DNA of 64,000 nucleotides, taken from Camellia lanceoleosa. Taxonomy: Eukaryota > Streptophyta > Magnoliopsida > Ericales > Theaceae. This document shows positions 33,666 through 47,400 of this stretch, in pieces. The stretch is taken from assembly GCA_025200525.1 (NCBI GenBank), contig CM045759.1:4960001-5024000 (forward strand), in the 5' to 3' direction. The translations under genes and the position numbers were made by a program. The notes beneath the pieces were generated by a model that had not been told where the DNA came from, did no database searches, and saw nothing but the letters and a program-made list of their open reading frames with translations. Within the stretch, counting starts at the first letter, position 1; every line of letters starts with the position of its first letter.

Positions 33666-36253
33666 ATGGACAGTGCAGTGTTATTGCTGTGCAAATATGG
33701 GAATGATACTATTGTCATTAATGTTTCATGCGAATTGAATTTTGAGAAATTGGTTGGCATTTTCTGTAAAACATGGGAGAATTTGAAACCTGAGACTATA
33801 TGTATTTCATATTCTATTATGGGCCATTCGAATTGTATGGTTCGAAATAATATTGATTTTCTGAATATGTTGAGGGTTGTTTGTGCACGCGGTGTTGATA
33901 TAGTTGATGTTTCAGCTACTAGATGTAGTACTTCTAATGAAGAGGATGAAGTGGAGTCTAATTGGGTAGATGTTGTGGATGGTGAGTGTGATAAGCTAGG
34001 GTATATTGAAAGGAATTCACTCTCTATGTTTTGTTCTCACCAAGAAAATGTTTTATTGTTAGCTGGTTGGCAAAATAATATTACGAGTGTTGGACAAAAG
34101 TTTGAGGGTGGTGTGGTTGAGTTCCCTACTTTTTTATTCAAATATGCTATTGAGGTTGGTTTTCAGTTTACGTATGTTAAAAATGACAAGCTGAGGGTTA
34201 CGGCAGAATGTGCATATAAGGAATCAAGGGGATGTATGTGGTGTGTACATGCTTCAGTTGAAAAAATAAATGGGTTCTTTTACATAAGGACTTTGAACAA
34301 TGAACATACGTGTGGTGTGGCGGTTCGTACGAGTAAACATGCTAGGATGACTTCCAGCTTAGTTTCTGGGCTGGTACTTGAAGAGGTAAGTGCAAAACCT
34401 TTAACTCATCCAGTGGACGTTGTCAAAGAAATGAAAGACAAGTATGGGGTCTCAATCAGTTATAACTGTGATTGGTTGGGTGTTGAAAAAGAAAAATGTA
34501 GTACATATGGGGATTCTTGTTTGTCATTTGATCAATTACAGTGGTATTTTGATGAGGCATTGAAGAACAATCCAGGTAGTCGTTCTGAGTTAGATTTTGA
34601 AGATAACAAGCGTTTCAAAAGAGTGTTTGTAGCTTTTCATGCATGCATTGCTGGTTTCAAATATTTTCGGTCATTGCTTTTTCTTGATGGAACATTTTTG
34701 AAAGGACGATACAAAGGAGTTATGGTCGCTGTAACGGAGAAAAATGGGAATGACGGTAATTGTAAATATATCTAATTTTATCTAAGTATGTGAATTTTCT
34801 ATACATGTAGGAATTGAGTGAATTTGATTTTTCTCTGACACTTTGAATTTTCTCTGATTTTGGCCACTGTGTGGATTTTCTATGGTTTTGGCCACTGTGA
34901 GAATTTTCACTGGATTTTGGTCAGTGTGTGAATTTTCTCTGGATGTTGTCATTGTGTGAATTGTATCTGTAGTTGGTCACTAAGTGAATTTTCTCTGGAT
35001 ATTCTGATTGTGTGAATTTTCTCTATAGTTGGTCACTAAGTCAATTTTCTCTGGATGTTGCCAATGTGTGAATTTTCTCTGGAGTTGGGCATTAAGTGAA
35101 TTTTTTTTGGATGTTGGCAGTGTCAAATTTCTCTGGTTGTTTATTGTTCTAATTTTCTCTACATGTGTATATCTAATATGCTTGTTCCTATTTGTTTTGT
35201 AGGTTTTTTTCCTGTAGCTTTTGCTGTTGTTGATGCTGAGAATAAAGACAATTGGTGTTGGTTTCTTGAACATTTATGTGGAGTATTGGGATCAGAAAGG
35301 GTGATAAGTTTCATATCAGATCGACATTGTGGTATTATGGAGGGAATTGCTAGGTTTTTCCCTAACTGCTTTCATGGATTTTGTCTTGAACATCTAAAGA
35401 GAAATTTGAGGGATAAGTTATCATGTGGAAACACAAATTTGGTTAAGGAGACGATTGTGTCCAAGTTTTCAGAATGTACATATGCGCCAACAAAGGCATC
35501 ATTTCATTTCAAGTTAAATGAATTAAAAAGTGAGGGAGGAGACATTGTGAGTGTTTTCTTGAGAAGTTTACCATATGAAAATTGGAGTGATGCATATTTT
35601 GCGGGGAAACGTTATGGTGAGACGGATTCAAATGTTACTGAGTCATTCAATTCATGGATACGAGAAGCTCGGCACTTGCCAATAACAAATTTGGTGGACA
35701 TGATACGATTGCAAATCATGAATATGAGGTCTGATAGGAGGCTGCTCTCTAGTAAATGGAATAACGTTTTGTGTCCTCGTATGGATAGTGTATTGGAGAA
35801 GTCTTTTTTGGATGGGAGGACATGGAATGTGAGTTTATCATCTGATAATGTCTTTGAAGTGCATTGTTTTCCTTCGGTTATGGTTTATCTTGGATTGAGA
35901 ACTTGTTCATGTCGAAAATGGGAAATAAATGGGTATCCATGTCAACATGTTATTGTTGCAATTTTTAGGAGTGGAAAGAATTTGAATTCATTGTTAAACC
36001 ATTTTTTCATGCTGATATGTATCGTCAAGCATACTCGTTTTCGATTGGCCCAGTTCCAACTGTTGAAAAACCTCTGTGTAGCATTGAAGATGCTATGATT
36101 TTACCTCCATTGAGCAAGAGACTAGTTGGGAGGCCGAAGAAGAACAGAATTGCTTCTACTGGAGAGTTTAAAAGGGTGATTAAGTGTAGTCGTTGTGAGA
36201 GTATTGGTCACCATAATAAGAGGACATACAAGGAACCTTTGTTAAATAGTTGA
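33666..36253 (+). pseudogene. MULE (MuDR-type) transposase, one frameshift
   Basis: Start ATG at 33666 directly follows a TTTCTTTCAG acceptor (33651-33660), so the 5' untranslated region is spliced. Exon 1 (33666-34755) has the MuDR DNA-binding region (FKYAIEVGFQFTYVKNDKLR, CAYKESRGCMWCVHAS) and the first catalytic Asp in LFLDGTFLKGRYKG. A 447-base intron joins in phase to exon 2 (from 35203), with the second Asp in FISDRHCGIMEG, CLEHLKRNL, the Glu in NVTESFNSWI, and a SWIM zinc finger CSCRKWEINGYPCQH. Near 35980 a one-base shift moves the frame, and the tail continues to 36253 with a zinc knuckle CSRCESIGHH whose last Cys is lost. It cuts and moves the element in the nucleus. The exon structure is otherwise intact, so loss is recent. 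Confidence 0.93.
34756..35202 (+). repeat. Transposase intron built of AATTTTCTCTGG units
   Basis: The intron has clear borders (GTAATTG and TTTTGTAG). Nine exact TTTCTCT occur in it, most inside units of 30-40 bases of the form GTGTGAATTTTCTCTGGATG, all in the same orientation as the gene. Confidence 0.85.
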
Positions 36254-37502
36254 GGATAATACATTTTATTGATTGAATAATACATTTGATGATTACTTTG
36301 TGTATTTTGTTTTGTGAAATGTATTTTTTAGACATTGTATATAATAATATCAATCAAATTCATCCAAAGAAATTTTCCAATATCAGTTAAAGTGTGCATT
36401 GTGTTTGTTGATATATACTATAGGCAGTGGGTTTGTAATACCTGTCCAATTCATCCAGAGGAATTTTCCTATGGCAGAGAAAATTCTCTGTGTATTGTGT
36501 TTTGAAGCTTCAAATTCATCCACATAAATTTGACAATGGCAAAGAAAACTACTGTATGGATTGTGTTTTTTTAATTTGATAATTGTTTTGTACTAACACA
36601 GTGCATTATAGATTGCATGATGATATAGGCACCTTCTTCGGCAGGATACGAGTTAAATTTCTCTGTGAATTTCTGGTAACTTCATATCAGTCATTTCAAG
36701 AAATGTGCACACCAGACAGAGCATACACAAAATTATTGCACTGAGTACAACCAAGAAACAAAATTAAGCTCTTTTGAAATTTCTCTAAGTTGAGAATCTC
36801 TCTGGACCAAGGAAGAATTTATCCAGAATCACTTCAACTCAGAAATTTTTCTCAAAGCTAGAGAAATTTTCCTCACTAACCCAGAGAAATTCCTCCTCTC
36901 CAAATCACTCAACCCAGAGAAATTCACAACTCAGAAATTTCATTTTCTGTCACCATTCGAATCTGTCAATTTCATCCAGAGAAATTTTCCACTAGCAGAG
37001 AAAATTATCTGGGCATTGTGTTTTGAAACTTCAAATTCATCTAGTGAAATTTTCCAGTAGCAGATAAAATTACTGTGTGCTTTGTGTTTTGTTGAGTTTG
37101 ATGATTGTTTTGTACCAACGCAAAGCATTACAGATTACATGATCATATAGGCATCCCCTTAGGACGATACAAGTTAAATTTCTCTGTGAATTTCTGGTAA
37201 TATCATACCAGAGAAATTTCTGCAGACAATTTTCTCTGTGTGGATTGTGTTGACAATCACAATAAATATATATATATATATATTTAACCATTGATAGGTA
37301 TGAAATTTACATTAGTCAAAATAAAATAAAAAATGAAATTTACATTAGTCAAAAAAGGATAAATATATATGTCAAGCATCATCATTCCTTCAATGTATGA
37401 ACAAAAAACTGAATGGTTAATACTCTGTGGATATATACATATATGTGAGACAATTTTCTCTGTGTGGATATGTACATTGTCTTCTTTTCACTAGTTTCAC
37501 TA
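36254..37502. repeat. MULE intergenic region with CAGAGAAAATT words
   Basis: Between the two convergent genes. AT-rich, no coding signal. Contains many AGAGAAATTTT-like words in both orientations, including self-complementary joins such as CAGAGAAAATTCTCTG near 36475. A (TA)n run lies at 37267-37283. Confidence 0.7.
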
Positions 37503-40500
37503 TTACACTTTTGGTTCTTCTTCTGGAGGTATTTCAATTGGTTCAGTCCATGACCGGCCAACTTCGGTCACAAATCTCTCTATAAGTTCTGCCCTCATCA
37601 ACCTTATGTCTTGTGTGGACAATTTGGAGCTGATAGGTTCATGCTTGCTATATTGTTTCATTATAGAGCAGACAAAGAGGCCACAATCCAAACTGCATAC
37701 AAATTATAGGTATGGTTAGTTTTAAGAAACATGCAAATCAGATTATCTTATTTATAGATATTGTATGAAACTTACGAATCACTGTCTTGTTGTGGAGCAT
37801 TGTTGACATACTCAAAGTCGTAACTTGTGTTTTGTGAATTTATCAATTTGAAAGAGGGTTGTGATTGAGCCTCTCTTTCAAGGCAAGCTTTCAAAAAATT
37901 CTCCACATAATCTTGCTGCAAAAAAATAATTTTTAAATAACAGAGAAATTTACAGACAAATCAATGGGATTACCAATTATTTTGCATCTTTGACATATTT
38001 GTCTTCTGTATCATCCCTCCTTGGCCTCAGTGAGTTGTAGAACCTCCATAAATTGTCTTGTTTGTCCAGGACAAACAAGGTCCAGTGATTTCCATGTGTG
38101 GACTTTTCATTACCTCCAGTATTTATTGGGAAATGGAGGAACCTGTAGTTCCTCCATGCTGTTTCAATATGCTTGTCAAATAAGGACACTCGAAAAGCTT
38201 GATTTTCTGTCATCTTGATGAAATTCTATGGTCAGAGAAAATCAAAAAATGGTTATGTTATGAGAAAGTTGAAATGACAGGAATTTAAGAAATATACACA
38301 AAGAAATTTTAAATGCACATAACTAGCCAGAGAAAATTAGACTAGTGACACAACTAGCTTCAAGAAGTATCTTAAGAAGAGAAAGTAGTTAGTAAATTCT
38401 AAAGAAAATCAAATAAAATAGTAGTAACATACTAAGCTCATGGATATGAAAAAAAATGAAGTTGGTTGTTGTCTTTCTCTCATTTGGTATTGGTTGTTGT
38501 CTTTCTCTCATTTGGTCAGCCAAACGAATCTCTCCATAGCCATTAATGACCTGAAAAATATGATTTATAATTGTAATTTTGGTTTATAAAGGCTGATGGA
38601 ACATTGCAGAGAAATTTTGATGAAAGACTTACATTGTTGGCAATTTCTTTTTGCTTTATTAGGTTTCCAATGTCTTCGAAGGTAATGAGATTCAACTCAC
38701 TTGTCCAAATTAAAGCCCTACAAGATGACAAAGAAGGGATTTAATTGTTGTTAATGCAATATAAGTTTGTAATTTTTTATTTGTTATCTTCTATTTTGTT
38801 TGTTGTACTTACTCAAGGCCAGACACATTTGATATATGCTTGTCTTTTACATGATCTTTTATCAATCTTGAAATCGGTAGAGTTTGTGGAAAGACCCAAG
38901 ATTTTCTGATGTTTATAGGTTGAGGCAAGACGTACGCATCAGCATCAAGTACTTCTTTGTCCTTCGTGGTTTGCTCAGTTTGCTTTGCAGCTTGTTGTGA
39001 AGCTCTAGTCATTTTCACAACTTTGCGATATTGAAATTCTAGATCGTACTGCTTTTCCTTCCTTTCTTTTGCCTTTAAATTTTTAATCATTGATGTCGGA
39101 TCTTTTTTTACTGTAGACAGTGAAAATATTAGTAAAAGTGAAATTTCTCTGAAGTAACAGATGATATTTCAATATGTAAATTTACTTGATTCAATATTTT
39201 CCAGTTACCATAGACTTTTGTCTTTTGTTTCGGTTGTTCTTTTTGTGCCATTTGTTCTTGTTGGGTTGTTGGTTGTTGTTCCACTTGCATTCCAACTATC
39301 CACAGTGAAAATCAAATAAGCCCTAAAAATTGAATAAGAAAATAGACAGAGAAAATGCAATGAGCAGTAGAAATCAATAGAAATAAGCGGCAAAAACTAA
39401 TGTGTTCAGAGAAATATAACTTCCAGAGAAAATTATCAATGACATAGAAAATTATAATAAATAAAAATTTCTCTGAGTTATGTTGACACAAGGATATAAC
39501 TTTTTGTGGCTCAAGATTTTCACTGACCTTGTGGTTGAAGTTGTGTTGGTGTTCGGTATGGTTGTGGTACTAGTTGGACGGATAGTTCTTGAACTTGTTC
39601 ATGAAATTTAGCATTTTTAGTTTCAAGCTCCGAATTTGAATACCATAACTGTTGAATTGTTTTTGTATCGTCTTCTTTTTGAATCTTCAACATCCTTAGT
39701 TTCATTTGGATTGTGCTGTCTTTTTCTGGAAGTTCTGAGTTAAGTGATGTCAAGATTCTTATTGCAATATCCTTTTCAGCAAGTAATTCAATCCAACTTC
39801 ACTCTTCTTCTTTTTTAGATTGAGAAAGTGCCTTTAGTCTTTGACGTAGATCAGTAATTTGGGCATCCTTTGATTCCTCATATTCTTGAGGCCGATGCAT
39901 TGTTGAGCCACAAATGCTATCACGTTGTTGGTCCATCGGCTCATTACGTTCTTCTTCATCACTTTCCTCCTTGTTTTCTTCTTGCTGTTCATCTTCTTCT
40001 TCACTGTCTTCTTCTTTCTGTTCATTTTGTTCTTTGTCTTCTGCTTATATTTTTTCACTTTCTTCTCTAGCTTCTGTTTCTCCACTACTTGCTTGATCTT
40101 CCTGTCCATTGCTGGCTTCGTATTCTTCTATGTTACCTTCCGCTTCTTCATTTCCTCCTTCTTCAGATGGATCTTGTAATGTTTCCTTGACTTTGACAAT
40201 TGCCTTTTTTGATTCTTTCTTCGTCTTTTTACCAAGACAGAACTCCTCTGATGGGTTTTTGACTTGCTGCTTGTTATCTATCTGTAACAGGAGGCTCTTT
40301 TATTAGAGAAATGTTACAAAATTCACTGAGAGAAAAAATTCAAATAAGGAAAATAAAATTCATCTAAATGATACTAATGGGAAACAAACTTCAGAGAAAA
40401 TTGTATGGGCCAGAGAAAATTAGAGACAAGGAGTTAATTTTATGAGGCAGAGAAAATTATGAAACAAGCAACACAATTTAGATATCAGAGAAAATCAATC

Positions 40501-42128
40501 AAGACATATAAGTTAATGTTTGACTATAATTGTGTCAGAAAAATTTGGATTCCAGAGAAAATTCATTAGAAGGGTAGAAATAAACAGTGTTTATCAAAGA
40601 TGCAAGGCACATAAGTTATGGGCCAGAGAAAATTACACACAAGGAGAAACAATTTTATGGGCTAGAGAAAATTATGTAACAACCAACATAATTCAGATAT
40701 TAGAGAAAATCAATCAGGGTATATAAGTTAATGTGTTACAATTGTGGTCAGAGAAATTTGGATTGCAGAGAAAATTGATTACAATGGCAGAAATAAACCA
40801 GTGGTAACCAAAGAAGAAAACATAAATTGATAGTTCAGAGAAAATTGATCTTAATCAATCGATGCACAAGGAGGGAAACAAAGTAGTGGTCAGAGAAATT
40901 TTGGAATTTCACTGAGATTTCAATAGCGATAGAAACCTAACCTGTCGAGATGCAAGAGAGTGGACTGGTGTCTTCTGCAGCTGTTTCATCAAGGTTTGCA
41001 GGTTCCACTTGGCACATCTTAGGAAGTCAGTTGTGTTACTGTCTTCCGAGTCAATGATATTTGCATGTTCACATAGCCAATACAGTGATGAAAATTAAAG
41101 TAATCAAATTTTTCTAAACGCACAAATTTGTAAGTATGATAACTGCAAATTTGAATGGATATTATACTTACCAGCAATGCAATGACACACCCCGTAACTT
41201 TTTCTGGAGTTTTGTGCAATGCTATGATAGAATCAATCAATTTTGATGTGATTGCTTCTGGCCAATCATATAGTTTCATTGATTCAAGAGGTCCCACATA
41301 CTTTATAAAAACCCACCCTATTGAATTCCCACTTGTTACAAAAAATAGGGTGAGACACAAGTACAATGTAACAATGATTGCTACATCTTTGAAGTCAGTT
41401 GGTTGCTTGCCTTTCATTGCTTTGACCAAGGCGTTTTTAAGAACAGGGCCAGTGAGCCTTGCGTCCTTTTGGAATCTTCTCCTTAGGAATGCAGATTTTG
41501 GCTTTTTAGAGTATCTTAATGACATGGCTCATTTACCTCCTTGCAAAATCAAAAATCAAGGTCATGTCATTTGTTGTAAAGGTCAAGTTCTTTTTATCAA
41601 CTATGAATGCTTTTGTTTTTTCATTGTAACATTGGATTATTGCAACTACATCATGATCAGATTTTCTAAATTTCTTTGGATCCATCCTTCTAGTGGTTAG
41701 AACTTGGATCAAATACCAGAATGGGGTCTTTTGAAGCTCTACAAGTTAGTTTGAATTGAATTTAAGTGTTTGAAAAAAGGAGACAACAGATGAGAGGTTG
41801 GATCGGTATTGAATGTTGTAGTGAGCTCTCTTTCTTTGGAGTTTAACAAGTTTTTTCCCCCTTGAGCTTGAGTCTTTTGAAGTTGGGGTACTCATCTGGA
41901 TGCTAGTTGCTTCATCACCTTGGACTTGTGTGTTTTGGCGAGGAGTTTGTGGTGTTTTGCTGCTGGTTTTTGATCTTAGATCATATGTAGACTGAGAGAG
42001 TTGTTCTTTCTTGCTTGGTGTTTCCAATGTTTTGCTGCTGGTTTTTTATCTTAGCTCGTAAGAAAACTGAGAGAGTTTCTGTTTCTTGCTTGGTGTTTCC
42101 GGTGTTTTGCTGCTTTTACGTTTTACCA
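37503..42128 (-). pseudogene. ULP1-like (C48) protease gene of Kaonashi MULE
   Basis: Minus-strand exons: tandem Ser/Thr/Lys repeats (42128-41746, SKTPETPSKK units, TAA near 42048); a DUF1985-like region (41740-41160, KDVAIIVTLYLCLTLFFVTS, LESMKLYDWPEAI); an acidic then coiled-coil exon (40270-39530, TAA near 40047); a linker (39090-38809); small exons (38710-38630, 38550-38440); the protease exon with catalytic His in HGNHWTLFVLD and FYNSLRPRRDD (38215-37977); and the last exon with Cys in LDCGLFVCSIM, ending at 37503. Known Ulp1 enzymes remove SUMO; TE-borne copies have unclear roles. In-frame stops suggest this copy is dead. The usual Asp of the triad (DSL) is Asn here (YNSL). Confidence 0.85.
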
Positions 42129-42149
42129 TTTCTAGACAATGATTAAAAC

Positions 42150-42904
42150 ATAAAGATACCAACATTAAATCCCAGAGAAAATTGAATATGCCAGAGAAAA
42201 TTGGACATGTCAGAGAAAATTACAGATAAGGGAGAAAATTACAGATAAGAGAAAATTGGAGATGTCAGAGAAAATTTCAAATAAGGAAAAATTATAGAAA
42301 ATTGGACATGCCAGAGAAAATTGGACATTAAAAATTAAATGTCAGAGAAAATCAACAAAGCATCATAAACATGGGAGAGAAATTTTCAATAATTGTTAAA
42401 ATTACATATAGAAGTAAACATACTAGAGAAAATGAATGACAGAGAAAAGTAAACATGGCAAGCCAAAGAAAATTTTCATTCCATAATTAGCAAGACAAAA
42501 TAAACAAAGTAATGTAAACATGCCACTGAAAATTACACCACATTGAAACCAAGAATTGAACAAAATAAACATACCAAAGAAAAATACACATTCCGGAGAA
42601 AATTACACATTCTTGAGGAAATTTCCATTCCAGAGAAAATTTCAATTCATAATATTAAAATGCCAGAGAAATTTACATACACAACCACAGAAAATTAACT
42701 ATGATAGAGACACACAAGGGAGGAAAGTGATATGATGTGGTCAGAGAAAATTATAAATACCAAAGAAACTTAGACAGAGGCAAGAGAGTAATAGACATTC
42801 CATAGAAAAACACATATTCCAAAGAAATTTACAAAGCAGAGAAATTCATAGACAAAATCACAGAAATATGTTCAAGAATAAGATCAAAACACAGAGAAAT
42901 AACT
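42150..42904. repeat. Dense CAGAGAAAATT region upstream of the ULP1-like gene (left part)
   Basis: About 15 exact AGAGAAA in 740 bases, mostly as CCAGAGAAAATT separated by short spacers such as GGACATG. The text continues after the CACTA insertion at 49843-50400. The stretches 42700-42904 and 49925-50160 are copies of one larger unit (shared GAGACACACAAGGGAGGAAA), so larger tandem units also exist. Confidence 0.85.
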
Positions 42905-42924
42905 CACTACAACAAAAAAACACA

Positions 42925-43350
42925 TTTGGCGACCCAAAAATTGGTCGCCAAAAGTACAAATTTCGTCGCCAAAAGAATCGGCGACAAATATACAATTTGC
43001 CGCCAAAGCCCTGTCACTAAAAGTATTGGCGACGAAATTAGAAATTGTCACCGTATGTAGACATTTAGCGACAAGCAAAATTGGTCGCCAAAAATCATAT
43101 ATTTTGTCGCTATAAAATTACAATTTGTCGCTAAAAGGTTAAAATTTGGATAGGCTATGTAGCTTTAGCGACAAATAAATGTGTCGCCAAAAGTACTATT
43201 CAACGACAAAATTAATTTGGTCGCTAAAAATCACGTTTTTAGCGACGAGTAAGTTTTGGTTGCTAAAAGTTCTTGGAATAACCACAAACTTTTAGCGACA
43301 AAAACATGTTGTCACCAAATATATTAACAGCGACCAAAATACCACCTGTC
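42925..43350. repeat. CACTA subterminal repeat cluster (left end)
   Basis: More than ten GGCGAC/GTCGCC-containing words in alternating orientation, for example GGTCGCCAAAAG, TTTCGTCGCC and TTTAGCGACAA. Such clusters bind the CACTA accessory protein in known elements. Confidence 0.8.
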
Positions 43351-43824
43351 ACTAAAAATTCAGTACACAAATTTTGATTCTAATAATTTTCCTGTTCAAA
43401 ATAATCCAAAACACCTGTTTTCCTATGCACAATATATACACAAATGTAATGTAAATAATAATACACTTGTGCAAGACATTCATACTAATTCAAAATTAAT
43501 AGCTATGAAAAATCCCAATAAACATAATTACAATTCTCTGACAATCTAAAACATGCATACCAAAGTACTTACAAACTACTAACATAAAACCCACAAATAC
43601 ATTACCAAATCCTATGTCAAAATATTTTCAAAAATACAAAACTAAATATTTTGATGCTAAACATTTAATCCATAAATCATTTACCAAATTCCTATGTCAA
43701 AATATTTTCAAAAACACAAAATCAAATCTTCTGATGCAGCTCGAACTGTTTTCCACCATTGCCAATCTGTCACATGAAAAAAGAAAAAACAATATTAGAT
43801 TGATAAAAAAAAAAAAAAAACCTC

Positions 43825-44480
43825 GATATGAATTTCACAATTTTGATTTTAATTTTGTAACAGAAAGTCCAATCGGGTGCTGTTTGCTCATACAAGTCTA
43901 TTTAGGCTTGAACAAGTTGTCCGTGCGCAAGTTTTAGTGGTTTCAATGGTCATTTTGCAATTTCGGCCCCCGAACGAGCCTTTTAAGTCTTGTGTTTTAC
44001 ATTTTTTCTTGTAATTTTCTAACCGGAAATCCAATCGAGGTCCTGTTTGTTCCTACAAATCTATTTAGGTTTGAACAAGCTGTCCATGCCAAGTTTTTGG
44101 TGGTTTCGGTGGTCATTTCGCAATTTCAGCCCCCGAACGGGCCTTTTAAGTCTTGTGTTTTAAAATTTTCCTTCTACTTTTCTAATCGGAGATCCAATCG
44201 AGGTCTCATTTGTTCCTATAAATCTATTTATGCATGAACAAGCTGTCCGTGCCAAGTTTCGGTGGTTTCGGTGGTCATTTCGCACTTTCGGCCCCCGAAC
44301 GGGCCTTTTAAGTCTTGTGTTTTACAATTTTCCTTCTAATTTTTTAACCGGAGATCCAATTGAGGTCTTGTTTGTTCCTACAAGTCTATTTAGACTTGAA
44401 CAAGCTATTTGTGCTAAGTTTCAATAGTTTCGGTGGTCATTTCGCAATTTCGACCCCTGAATGAGCCTTTTAAGTCTTGT
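43825..44480 (+). repeat. 162-base tandem repeat, four copies, inside CACTA
   Basis: The word AAGTCTTGTGTTTTAC ends successive units at about 43985, 44148, 44310 and 44471. Each unit also holds TCCAATCGAGGTC, CTATTTAGG-TTGAACAAG, GGTGGTTTCGGTGGTCATTT and GCCCCCGAACGGGCC. Short open frames across it are a by-product of the repeat. Confidence 0.88.
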
Positions 44481-47400
44481 GTTTTACAATTTTACCTAGC
44501 ATGTTTAGGGCCTTTTAACATTGTTTGTTCTTAATATTCTTTTATCTAGCATCTTTGGGGGTATTCTCTAAAATTTACTACATTCATTTAACTAATTATT
44601 GGTAGAGCCCACTCCAATTATTTTAACAAGAGCTAAATTTTCTCTTCCAACCTAAAGATGCTTTCTAATGACAAAATCATATGTGAAAAAGGATATTTCA
44701 GAACTTTCAAACCTCAACACTAAATTTGAAAATTGTAGCTTCATAATACAAACACAATTAAGTGGGTGCACCACATATGAAACATTTTTTTATAATACGT
44801 CGCATTAAAAAAGCTGTGAATTTTTCCGTACATAACATGATAGACGAGGAAAATTTTGACAGTCCAAGGCCATACAAAGAGAACTCAATCAACAAAGTAA
44901 TTTATAGATAATGGCATTATTAGAGTGCAAAAGCCAAAATGCTTTATATACACAACGCCACGATATCACCACATAATCCACATGAAAAGCATATTGAAAA
45001 GTATCCTAATCCCCCAACAAGAAGTCAAGAACATAACTAGGCAATGATAGATCAATCAAAACAAGTTCCGTCGGTCACCTTACTTGTTCAACTATGCATA
45101 AAAGTATAAACACTCACTGGATCCTAATTTCCTAGCAAGAACACAATTAGACATTGATGGATCAATCAATATACATAACTTCAACAAGATACTTGTTTAA
45201 CTATGCATATAAATAAAAGCACTCACTCGAGGTTGTGGATGAAGTGACCCAGAACAAAACAGTCCATTTGACAAGATTTGAGGAAACAGTTGCCATGGAC
45301 AAGCCAAGGTCCACCATAGTATTTTGGGTTGGGCCATAATCATCAATCGACATAATGGGTCGTGTGAGGAAATATGGACCGAGAAAGGGCCCACAATGAG
45401 AACCTCGCAATCAGCCCAATATCACTTCCATTGCAGGTCCTGACACTACCAAAGCAGAAATGGGTCTAGGCCCAAAAGAAAAAGCTAAAAATAAATCTGG
45501 CTTCATATATTTTTTATTGTTCTATAATCCCTCATTTGCTCAGGGAAAAGACACCGATTCATAACAATCATTATCCTTTGAGCACCGCGTAGCCTTGCTC
45601 CAAAAAAAAAAAAAAACAAGCACTATAAATCATTAGTTTTGATAGAAAATTGATGCTAGGAAGCTGGACTCTATTGAAAAGAAGTTAACTTAAGGTTACA
45701 TATCTTTCAATGTACTTAACCAGATATTTTTCAAGATAATACAAGAAGAAAATGGAAATTTGAATTACAAGCTACAATGACCATATATGGTTTTTAAGAA
45801 TGGTCTACTACTCAATGTGAGTTTAAAATTTTCTTCAACAAGATTGTTAAGAATGAATTTTGCCAAGATTGAACTCACTTTAAGAATGGTTAATTAATCC
45901 AATGCTATTCACGCAGACAATTGTGCAAGACTCAGAGGGAATTTCAGATCAGTTGTTGTCAAGGGTTCATTATTTGAGACTCATTGGCTTCCCTTTGCCA
46001 ACATACTTCCGAATGCCATGGATCTTTGGAAATGCAACATTCCCTACTTGTATATACCTACAAATTAGATGGAAATAGACAAATATTAGACACCAAGGAA
46101 ACAATTTAGAGTGCTGCTATTTACCTCAGACCTTTTTTCTTTTGGACCCTCATCTCTTAATATTGATAATTATTAGGAAAGAGTAGAATTAGAATTAAAG
46201 TGTGTGTTCAAAAAAATAACATTCAAAAAATTTAGGTGGATTCCAAAGAAAAATGGTGAGAACTATTAGCAACACTCGAACTTTATTACCCTCTTAGCCT
46301 ACAGTACACAAAAGCACTTAACAGTTGAGTATAAACCCAACCAAATTTAAATAGAATTATTACCAAAGCGATTCTTGTGTCTGAATCAATTAAACTTGTA
46401 AAAAGTAAAAAAGACTTACTCGATACCTTTCCTTAACAGGCCCCCAAAATTTGTACCGGTCGGGGAACCCTTGTAACCTTGCGTTTTCCGAATTTGTCTT
46501 GCTCCGGATGAAGCATAGCCTATGAAAACAAAATAATTTAAATCTCAAGTTGGTCGATGTTTTGATCAAGAGATTAATTATACAATGCTCGAGAAAGAGA
46601 GTAAGTGTTAAAACCCGTTTGTGAGGTTCTGCTCTTGTCCCTACTATTGATACAAATTCATCCCACCATAAGCGAGCAAACGGTCGGCATTTCAACTTAC
46701 ATGTAACAGACTTGGAAAATGAAAAGATATTTTAATAGCTAGAACTCAAAGTGTAGAAAATCAAAATGGACATACTTGGTTGATATCCCACAGATGAATT
46801 TCATAGCATAATTTGGGACTTATTTATTCATTGAAAAATTGACACATAACTTGCCAATCATTGTGGGTAAATTGTAGATCTCAATCTTTTTCCTTCTTTT
46901 ATTTTGTATGGCCTTTCTTTTATTTTCTTTTAGTTGTTCTATTCTCACCGGTTGTCCAGCATCATAAAGCCTTATTGCTTCTCACCTAAACATTGACTTC
47001 TATAAATAAAATCTATAAATTTATAATAGAGAGATTTAGGGCATTAAACTTTCACCAAAAAACTAATTAAAAATAATAATTCTAAGGTTTATTACTTCAT
47101 AAGAATTTTATTTCAATGATTAATTCAACATATATTCAAATATAAAAACCAAAAGGCTAATAACTCGCAAAGGAAAGCAATCCCAATCAGTCAAATTAGC
47201 TTCTAGATAAACAAACAAACACAATGAATCGTTGACACCGGATATACAAGTCAACAAAGGCAAAACCATCAAATATGCTTGTTTCTCAACAAGTTGCAGA
47301 ACAGATAAAACCATCATATTTGAGAAGTTATTAGCGAAAAGAAAAAATGAGAATAACCTAGAAATTTTGAGCTAATACAAAAGTAACATAAGCTGCATTG

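Noticed and set aside
39870..40179. Plus-strand Ser/Leu/Phe-rich frames
   Set aside because: Antisense of the Glu/Lys-rich exon of the ULP1-like gene.
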